NCBI RefSeq assembly: GCF_017471675.1 | Contig: NZ_JAFUSK010000030.1 | Location: forward strand, 1 to 56,146 | Reading direction: 5' to 3' | From: Pseudobutyrivibrio sp. | GTDB taxonomy: Bacteria; Bacillota; Clostridia; Lachnospirales; Lachnospiraceae | DNA length: 56,146 nucleotides | Shown: in pieces, positions 35,801 through 42,652 of the stretch | Layout of the letters: every line of letters begins with the position of its first letter | Numbering within the stretch: the stretch's first letter is position 1 | Made by a program: the position numbers and the translations under genes | The notes under the pieces: model-generated | What the model was told of the DNA's origin: nothing | The model's database searches: none | What the model saw: only the letters and a program-made list of their open reading frames with translations

Positions 35801-37347
35801 TCTATGATTTAAAGAATGCTAATAAGGATGCACGTATTTCTGTAAAACTTGTATCAGAAGCAGGTGTTGGCACAATTGCATCTGGTGTTGCTAAGGCTGG
35901 TGCTCAGGTTATCCTTATTTCAGGATATGATGGCGGTACAGGTGCAGCACCAAAATCATCAATTCACAATGCAGGCTTGCCATGGGAACTTGGTCTTGCA
36001 GAGGCTCATCAGACACTTATTATGAATGGCCTTAGAAACAAGGTAGTAATTGAGACTGATGGTAAGCTCATGTCAGGACGAGATGTTGCAATAGCATGTG
36101 CACTTGGTGCAGAGGAATTTGGATTTGCTACAGCACCACTTGTAACTATGGGCTGCGTTATGATGCGTGTGTGCAACCTGGATACATGTCCTGTAGGTGT
36201 TGCCACACAAAACCCTGAGCTTAGAAAGCGCTTTAAAGGAAAGCCAGAATATGTAGTTAACTTTATGAGGTTTATTGCAGAGGAGCTTCGTGAATACATG
36301 GCTTCCCTTGGCTGCAAAACAGTGGATGAGCTATGTGGAAGAACAGATTTACTAAAGCTAAAGGAGACTACAAAGAACAGTCCATTTGAAAAGGTGGATT
36401 TGACAGCTGTACTTAGCAATCCATCAGGTGGAGAGAAGATTGAGTACGCTAAGAAGAATGTATATAACTTTGAGCTTGAAAAGACTGTAGATGAAAAGGT
36501 ACTTCTAAAGGAGCTTAAGAGTGCAATTGCAGCAGGAAAGCCAAAGGAAGTGACAGTCGATATCGTAAATACGGATAGAAGCCTTGGAACACTTCTTGGA
36601 GCAGAGCTTACAAGAAGGTATGGTGAAAGCTTAGCTGAGGATACCTATAAGGTAAATTGCCATGGTGCTGGTGGTCAGTCTTTTGGTGCATTTATTCCAA
36701 AGGGACTTACACTTAAGCTGGCTGGTGATTCTAACGATTATTTTGGTAAAGGCCTATCAGGGGGAAAGCTAATAGTATATCCACCAGAGGGTGCTACCTA
36801 CAAGGAGGATGAGAACATCATCATTGGAAATGTAGCACTGTATGGCGCTACCAGCGGCAAGGCATTTATCAACGGTGTTGCTGGTGAGCGTTTTGCTGTA
36901 AGAAACTCTGGCGCCACAGCCGTAGTAGAGGGTGTCGGTGACCATGGCTGTGAATACATGACAGGTGGCCGCGTGGTTGTACTGGGTGAAACAGGCAAGA
37001 ACTTTGCAGCAGGTATGAGCGGTGGAATTGCCTATGTGTTAGATGAGGATGCTACCCTATACAAGAAGCTGAATAAATCTATGGTTAGTCTTGAGACAGT
37101 AACAGATAAGTATGATGTTATGGAGCTTAAAGATATTATCGGCGAGCATGTGAAGGCTACAGGCTCTAAGAAGGGTAAGGAAATCTATGATAACTTTAGC
37201 GATTATCTGCCTAAGTTTAAGAAGATTGTGCCATTTGATTACAAGAAGATGTTAGAGGCCATGGTAAAGATGGAGGCTAAGGGGCTTTCAGCAGAGCAGG
37301 CTCAGATAGAAGCCTTTAATTTGTTAATGAATGGTCAAGGTGCTTAA
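32809..37347 (+). CDS. gltB: Glutamate synthase (NADPH) large subunit
   Basis: GltB makes glutamate from 2-oxoglutarate and glutamine with GltD. The start is ATG 32809, eight bases from GGAAGGAG; GTG 32791 is too early. The 1512-residue protein has a class II amidotransferase domain, with the nucleophile in [11 protein letters not shown] (Cys near 18, so a short propeptide is removed). Then come a central domain, an FMN barrel with [20 protein letters not shown] and [13 protein letters not shown], [3Fe-4S] cysteines in [15 protein letters not shown], and a C-terminal beta-helix with repeats like [17 protein letters not shown]. All parts are intact. Confidence 0.98.
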   Translation: [1512 protein letters not shown]

Positions 37348-37359
37348 GGAGGATTAGTC

Positions 37360-38856
37360 ATGGGAAAATCTACAGGATTTTTAGAATATGAGCGTGTAGA
37401 GGAAGTGGCTTCACATCCTCTGGAGCGTATTAAGAATTTTAATGAATTTCACACACCATTATCTACTGAGGAGCGTCAGCGTCAGGCTGCCAGATGTATG
37501 GATTGCGGTGTGCCATTTTGCCAGTCAGGAATGACTATTAAGGGGATGACATCAGGCTGTCCTCTTAACAATCTGATTCCTGAGTGGAACGATTTAGTTT
37601 ATCAGGGAAACTTGGATATAGCTTATAAGAGACTACACAAAACCAGCAATTTCCCAGAGTTTACCTGCAGAGTGTGTCCAGGGTTATGCGAAAAGGCCTG
37701 TACCTGTAGCTTAAACGGTGAAGCTGTCACCACAAAGGCTAACGAGATGGCAATAATAGAGTATGCCTATGACCATGGCCTTGCGGATGCCAATCCACCA
37801 AAGCAGCGCACAGGAAAAAGAGTTGCTGTGGTAGGCTCAGGACCATCAGGTCTTGCTGTTGCAGACCAGCTTAATAGAAGAGGTCACAGTGTAACAGTTT
37901 ATGAAAGAAACGATAAGGTAGGTGGATTACTTCGCTACGGTATTCCAAACATGAAGCTTGAAAAGCAGATTATTGATAGAAAGATTCATGTGATGGAACA
38001 GGAGGGCATTAGCTTTATCGTAAATGCGAATATTGGTGATAACGTAAAGTCAGCAGAGCTTACATCAAAGTATGATGCAGTGGTACTTTGCTGCGGTTCA
38101 TCTAATCCTAGGGATATTGATGCAATTGGTCGAAAGGAAGCTAAGGGAATATACTTTGCTGTGGATTTTCTTGCCTCTACTACAAAGTGTCTGTGGAACA
38201 ACAATATGCAGCTTGTGGACGGTCAGTATATATCTGCAAAGGATAAGGATGTGGTTATCATTGGCGGTGGCGATACAGGAAACGATTGTGTTGGTACAGC
38301 TATTCGTCATGGCTGCAAATCTGTGACTCAGCTTGAAATGATGCCAAAGGCACCAGATCAGCGAGCAGAGAATAATCCTTGGCCACAGTGGCCTCTTGTT
38401 TGCAAGACTGATTACGGTCAGGAGGAGGCAATTGCAAAATTTGGCCACGACCCACGTATCTATACCACTACTGTAAAGGAATTTAAGACAGACAAATCAG
38501 GTAATCTTAAATCTGTTGTTCTTGTATCACTGGAGTCAAAGGTGGATAAAAAGACAGGCCGCAAGATGATGGTTCCTGTAGAGGGAACTGAAAAAGAAGT
38601 AAAGTGCCAGCTATGCCTGATTGCAGCAGGATTTTTAGGCTCTGAAAAATATGTGGTAGATGCATTTAAGGTGGGATTAGATGCAAGGACTAACGTGGCA
38701 TCTGTAGGTAAAGACAGCTTTGCCACAAATGTAGATAAGGTATTTACAGCCGGCGATATGCACACCGGTCAATCCCTGGTTGTTAAGGCAATTAGAAGCG
38801 GAAGAGACTGTGCAAGACAGGTGGATGAATATCTTATGGGGTATACAAACCTCTAG
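37360..38856 (+). CDS. gltD: Glutamate synthase (NADPH) small subunit
   Basis: A 498-residue GltD, which moves electrons from NADPH via FAD and iron-sulphur clusters to GltB. Cysteine clusters CMDCGVPFCQ and CRVCPGLCEKACTC near 45-115, FAD site VAVVGSGPSGLAVADQLNRR near 150, NAD(P) site VVIIGGGDTGNDCVGTA near 298 and a late VFTAGDMHTGQSLVV. It starts 12 bases after gltB, with AGGAGG. Confidence 0.98.
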   Translation: MGKSTGFLEYERVEEVASHPLERIKNFNEFHTPLSTEERQRQAARCMDCGVPFCQSGMTIKGMTSGCPLNNLIPEWNDLVYQGNLDIAYKRLHKTSNFPEFTCRVCPGLCEKACTCSLNGEAVTTKANEMAIIEYAYDHGLADANPPKQRTGKRVAVVGSGPSGLAVADQLNRRGHSVTVYERNDKVGGLLRYGIPNMKLEKQIIDRKIHVMEQEGISFIVNANIGDNVKSAELTSKYDAVVLCCGSSNPRDIDAIGRKEAKGIYFAVDFLASTTKCLWNNNMQLVDGQYISAKDKDVVIIGGGDTGNDCVGTAIRHGCKSVTQLEMMPKAPDQRAENNPWPQWPLVCKTDYGQEEAIAKFGHDPRIYTTTVKEFKTDKSGNLKSVVLVSLESKVDKKTGRKMMVPVEGTEKEVKCQLCLIAAGFLGSEKYVVDAFKVGLDARTNVASVGKDSFATNVDKVFTAGDMHTGQSLVVKAIRSGRDCARQVDEYLMGYTNL

Positions 38857-38913
38857 AATTTAATACCGTAATTTATTATTATGATATTAAAATAACCCTT
38901 AGGAGGGAAGGAA

Positions 38914-40161
38914 ATGTCACATTTATCAATAGATGATATATTAGAGTTCGTTGAAGAAAACGACGTAAAGTTTATACGTCTTGCCTTTTGCGACCTTTAT
39001 GGAAATCAAAAAAATATTTCTATCATGCCATCAGAGCTTAGAAGCGCATTTGAGGATGGAATTAATTTCGACCCATTTTTAATCCTGGGCTTTGAGGATG
39101 GGATGGGGAAGGATTTATTCTTAAAGCCTGATGCAGATACGCTTCATGTGTTGCCATGGCGCCCATCATCTGGCCGTGTAATCAGGTTTTACTGTGATGT
39201 GGTTTATGCAGATGGTACACCATTTTCAATGGACTACAGGCAGTTTTTAAAGGACACTCTTAAGCAGTGTGAAGACATGGGCTTTACTACCAAGATGGGA
39301 CTGCGTTCAGAATTTTATCTCTTTAAAACAGATGATAATGGTATTCCAACAGATGAGCCATTTGATAATGGCGGATATTTAGATGTTGCACCTAGTGACA
39401 GAGGTGAGAATATCAGGCGAGAAATCTGTCTTAGCTTAGAGGAAATGGGAATTTCACCTCAGTCATCACATCATGAAAGAGGTCCTGGTCAAAACGAAAT
39501 AGATTTTCAATCTGCAGATGCACTGACTACTGCAGATAACTTCGTGACCTACAAAAACGTAGTAGAAAATATTGCAGCAAGAAATGGAGCTTATGCATGC
39601 TTTGAGCCAAAGCCAATAGATGATGCACCAGGTAATGGCTTGCATATTCTCATGTCTACTCATAAGGGAGAGAAGAACCTTATCAGCGATGATAAGGAAT
39701 TTTCTGATAGCTTTATGGCAGGTATTATCAATAGAATGCGCGACATTACAATCTTCTTAAACTGCCGTAGGGATTCCTATGACAGATTAGGTTATCTGGA
39801 GGCTCCTAAATATATTACCTGGTCTATGCAGAATAATTCCAGATTATTTAGAGTGCCAGAGATTAATGGTAGAAGAAAGTATTTTATACTTCGCTCACCA
39901 GATTCATGTCTTAATCCTTATCTTGCTACAGCAATTATTTTGCAGGCAGGAATTGCAGGAGTGAAGGGAAAGGAGCAGCTTCCACCAGCTCTAGAGTTTA
40001 AATCAAGGCTTCTTACTGAGGATGAATACTCTAAGCTTGATACTCTTCCAGCAACTATTGAGGAGGCTATTGAATGTGCTTCAAACAGCAGCTTTTTGAA
40101 GGAATCAACCTTTGCAAAAATCGCAGAAAATTATATTGAGACAATCAAAATGAGCATTTAG
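38914..40161 (+). CDS. Glutamine-synthetase-like protein lacking key metal ligands
   Basis: A 415-residue type I GS-fold protein. The beta-grasp loop Asp (FCDLYGNQKN), HHERGPGQNEIDF (two Glu ligands), GNGLHI (His ligand), SYDRL and YLEAP are kept. But Salmonella/E. coli Glu129, a ligand of the ATP-side metal n2, is Arg (GLRSEFYLF). Glu357, also n2, is Ile (FILRSPDS). Arg339 is Asn (NNSRLFRVP). Three active-site changes in an otherwise aligned frame suggest a weak or inactive enzyme. It lies 57 bases after gltD and 17 before the ANTAR regulator, so I infer a sensory role, perhaps reporting glutamine to that regulator. A true but divergent ligase cannot be excluded. Confidence 0.82.
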   Translation: MSHLSIDDILEFVEENDVKFIRLAFCDLYGNQKNISIMPSELRSAFEDGINFDPFLILGFEDGMGKDLFLKPDADTLHVLPWRPSSGRVIRFYCDVVYADGTPFSMDYRQFLKDTLKQCEDMGFTTKMGLRSEFYLFKTDDNGIPTDEPFDNGGYLDVAPSDRGENIRREICLSLEEMGISPQSSHHERGPGQNEIDFQSADALTTADNFVTYKNVVENIAARNGAYACFEPKPIDDAPGNGLHILMSTHKGEKNLISDDKEFSDSFMAGIINRMRDITIFLNCRRDSYDRLGYLEAPKYITWSMQNNSRLFRVPEINGRRKYFILRSPDSCLNPYLATAIILQAGIAGVKGKEQLPPALEFKSRLLTEDEYSKLDTLPATIEEAIECASNSSFLKESTFAKIAENYIETIKMSI

Positions 40162-40178
40162 CTTTTAAGGAGTGGACT

Positions 40179-40745
40179 ATGGAAAGAGCGTTAATTGTCT
40201 GCGATAACGAAAAGGCTAGCGCATTCTACAAATCCTATCTGAAGGAAAATGGGTATATTGATATGCTTTTAGTGGAAAGTATACCAGCAGCAAAGCGTGC
40301 TATCACTGACTATGATTTTGATATATGCTTTGTGAATCTGCCTCTTGGTGGCTCTAATTCCATCGAACAGGTTATAGATATAGCTGAAAAAAATGTGTGC
40401 CAGATACTGCTGTTTATTAAGGCAGATTTGTATGATGAGATTACAGATAAGGTGGCAGACTACGGCATTATCACTGTATCTAAGCCTATTAGCAAGCAGC
40501 TGCTTTGGCAGGCACTGCGGCATGCACTTGCGGCGCAAAGACGTATTGGAATGGCTCACAAGGAAAGTGCAAAGCTAGAGAAGAAGCTGGAGGAGCTAAA
40601 GACCATTTCAAGGGCCAAGTTACTTCTCATTATCAACGAGGATTTAACTGAGGAAGAGGCTCATAAGAAGATAGAGAAGAATGCCATGGACTTAAGAATA
40701 TCTAGATATCAAATGGCAAAGGATATTATAAAAAAATATGGATAA
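40179..40745 (+). CDS. ANTAR-domain response regulator (RNA antiterminator), with pseudo-receiver
   Basis: A 188-residue protein. Residues 1-115 are a receiver-like domain, but the expected phosphorylation Asp is Asn53 (CFVNLPLGG), so phosphorylation is unlikely. A coiled coil runs to about 140, then the ANTAR RNA-binding domain: SRAKLLLIINEDLTEEEAHK and NAMDLRISRYQMAKDIIKKY. ANTAR proteins bind small hairpins with A1/G4 hexaloops and block terminators. Such hairpins precede five nitrogen genes or operons here, including the gltB operon that encodes this protein. A related glnA-linked ANTAR regulator (NitR) has been described for clostridia, as I recall. How activity is controlled is not visible. 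Confidence 0.93.
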   Translation: MERALIVCDNEKASAFYKSYLKENGYIDMLLVESIPAAKRAITDYDFDICFVNLPLGGSNSIEQVIDIAEKNVCQILLFIKADLYDEITDKVADYGIITVSKPISKQLLWQALRHALAAQRRIGMAHKESAKLEKKLEELKTISRAKLLLIINEDLTEEEAHKKIEKNAMDLRISRYQMAKDIIKKYG

Positions 40746-40760
40746 TTTGAAAAATAGTTA

Positions 40761-40789
40761 TTGACAAATTATTGTCGAACGAATATTAT
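40761..40789 (+). promoter_or_regulatory. Promoter of the asparagine synthetase gene
   Basis: TTGACA at 40761-40766, 17-base spacer, TATTAT at 40784-40789. The start point is near 40796, about 20 bases before the hexaloop hairpin. Confidence 0.87.
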
Positions 40790-40815
40790 ACTAAACAAAT
40801 AAAAATCAATGGAAC

Positions 40816-40866
40816 GACAATGGCGTCGTGATTAGTGTTTATGCACCAGTCACGACGCCTTTTTGT
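40816..40866 (+). promoter_or_regulatory. Leader 5: hexaloop hairpin overlapping a terminator (putative ANTAR target)
   Basis: ACGAC-AATGGC-GTCGT (40814-40829) is the strongest small hairpin of the set, with five base pairs and an A1/G4 six-base loop. Its second half is within the terminator 5' arm GGCGTCGTGATT (40822-40833), which pairs with AGTCACGACGCC (40848-40859), then TTTTTG. The design repeats that of the other four leaders. Confidence 0.8.
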
Positions 40867-40887
40867 TTTTCCTGGGAAGGTGATTTT

Positions 40888-42474
40888 ATGTGTTCAATAA
40901 TGGCTTTAAGTAAATGCCACATCGAGATGAAGGATTTTGAAGAGGCATTTGCAAAAACAGTAACAAGAGGACCTGATATGCAAAAGGTCATCACAGTAAA
41001 CGACAGCGTGTTAGGGTTCCAAAGGCTCTCCATCATGGGTCTGACTGATTCAGGAATGCAGCCCTTTGAGCTTGATGGAAATTACGTAATATGCAACGGC
41101 GAGCTGTACGGATTTAAACAGGTGAGGGAAGAACTTAAGGCAGAGGGCTATCATTTCCTAAGCGATAGTGATTGCGAAATTATTCTTCCAATGTATCGTA
41201 AATACGGATGTCAGATGTTTAATAAGCTTGATGCAGAGTTTGCAATGGTTATCTATGACAAGGAATTAGATGACCTGGTGGCAGCAAGAGATCCAATTGG
41301 AATCAGACCTTTGTTTTACGGATACGACAGTGAAGGTGCAATCATGTTTGCATCAGAGGCAAAGAACCTGGTAGGACTTACCGATGAGGTGAAGCCATTT
41401 CCACCAGGACATTACTATTACAAGGGTGTGTTTACCTGCTATAAAGACCTGGCAAAGCGAATGCCTTACAGTAAGGATTCAATTGAAGAGGTTGCAGCAA
41501 AGATTAAGGAAAAGCTGGTAAGAGGTGTTGAAAAGAGGCTGGATGCAGATGCTCCTGTAGGCTTTCTTTTATCAGGTGGGCTTGATTCTTCTTTGGTATG
41601 TGCCATTGCAACTAAGCTTATGAATAAGCCTATTAAGACCTTTGCAATAGGAATGAATGAGGATGCAATTGATCTTAAATATGCCAAAGAGGTTGCAGAT
41701 TACATAGGCTCAGAGCATCACGAAATCATCATCAATAAGGACATAGTACTAGAAAGCTTAGAAGAGGTAATAGCATCCCTTGGAACCTATGATATAACAA
41801 CAATCAGAGCATCCATGGGAATGTACCTTATCTGCAAAGGAATCAAGAAGCAGTTTCCTGAAATAAGGGTTCTACTTACTGGTGAGATTTCAGATGAGAT
41901 TTTCGGATATAAATATACAGATTTTGCTCCAAACGAAGAGGAGTTTCAAAGGGAAGCAGAAAAGAGACTTAGAGAGCTTTACATGTACGATGTACTTAGA
42001 GCAGACAGATGCATCTCAGTACACTCCATGGAAGCAAGAGTTCCTTTCGGAGATTTGGATTTTGTTGAATATGTAATGAGCATTAATCCAAAGCTTAAGA
42101 TGAATACTTATAACAAGGGAAAGTATTTGCTTAGGCACGCATTTGAAGAAGGTGACTACCTGCCACATGAGATACTGTTTAGGGAGAAAGCAGCATTCTC
42201 AGATGCGGTAGGACATTCCATGGTGGATTATCTAAAGGAATATGCAAACAGCCTCTACACAGATGAGGATGTAAAAAATGCATATCGTAAATACGAATTC
42301 GCTACACCATTTACAAAGGAATCACTTCTCTATAGAGATTTGTTTGAAAAATATTATCCAGGGCAAGCTCACATGGTAGTGGACTTTTGGATGCCTAATA
42401 AAGCTTGGGAAGGCTGTAATGTGGATGACCCGTCAGCGAGAGTGTTAGCAAATTATGGAGATAGTGGCGTATAG
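40888..42474 (+). CDS. asnB: Asparagine synthetase B (glutamine-hydrolysing)
   Basis: AsnB amidates aspartate using glutamine and ATP. I take ATG 40888 because the next codon is the essential nucleophile Cys2 (MCSIMALSK); the open frame begins earlier, within the terminator. 528 residues. The amidotransferase half has VICNGELYGF and DEFAMVIYD-like AEFAMVIYD. The synthetase half has the ATP pyrophosphatase loop LLSGGLDSSLV near 230, LLTGEISDEIFGYKY, HSMEARVPFGDLDFVEY and FREKAAFSDAVG. It is a single-gene unit behind leader 5. Confidence 0.96.
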   Translation: MCSIMALSKCHIEMKDFEEAFAKTVTRGPDMQKVITVNDSVLGFQRLSIMGLTDSGMQPFELDGNYVICNGELYGFKQVREELKAEGYHFLSDSDCEIILPMYRKYGCQMFNKLDAEFAMVIYDKELDDLVAARDPIGIRPLFYGYDSEGAIMFASEAKNLVGLTDEVKPFPPGHYYYKGVFTCYKDLAKRMPYSKDSIEEVAAKIKEKLVRGVEKRLDADAPVGFLLSGGLDSSLVCAIATKLMNKPIKTFAIGMNEDAIDLKYAKEVADYIGSEHHEIIINKDIVLESLEEVIASLGTYDITTIRASMGMYLICKGIKKQFPEIRVLLTGEISDEIFGYKYTDFAPNEEEFQREAEKRLRELYMYDVLRADRCISVHSMEARVPFGDLDFVEYVMSINPKLKMNTYNKGKYLLRHAFEEGDYLPHEILFREKAAFSDAVGHSMVDYLKEYANSLYTDEDVKNAYRKYEFATPFTKESLLYRDLFEKYYPGQAHMVVDFWMPNKAWEGCNVDDPSARVLANYGDSGV

Positions 42475-42482
42475 GAAGTAAG

Positions 42483-42632
42483 ACCCTCATCAGTCAGCTG
42501 CGCTGACAGCTTGTCTCGCCTTCCGGCTCGGTCGGTGCTAAACAGGCTCCACCGGAGCCTAGCACCCCCAAAGGGGAAGCCTTTAAGCCTTCCCCTTGAG
42601 GGGAAGGGGGACCACGAAGTGGTGGATGAGGT
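42483..42632 (+). repeat. MITE-like palindromic element of about 150 bp
   Basis: The ends are inverted: ACCCTCATC at the left and GGATGAGGT at the right. Inside are several nested palindromes: GTCAGCTGCGCTGAC, a stem with AGGCTCC/GGAGCCT, AAGGGGAAG with CTTCCCCTT, and CCACGAAGTGG. No gene is present. The left 30 bases are shared with the short copy at 6935. Such elements are known as dispersed repeats in gut Clostridia; mobility in trans is an inference. It sits just upstream of the GSIII ribosome site. Confidence 0.82.
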
Positions 42633-42652
42633 GTAAGAAAAGGAGGATAAAG

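Noticed and set aside
40774-40791. LexA-box-like sequence GTCGAACGAATATTATAC near the asnB promoter
   Set aside because: Only one CGAAC half-site is present without the GTTCG partner, and asnB has no link with DNA damage.
40828-40887. Upstream in-frame extension of asnB
   Set aside because: It runs through the leader terminator hairpin and would bury the nucleophile Cys, which must be residue 2. ATG 40888 is the sensible start.
42596-42652. Upstream extension of the GSIII gene
   Set aside because: It is translated repeat sequence. ATG 42653 has AGGAGG at the right distance and begins a normal GSIII N-terminus.
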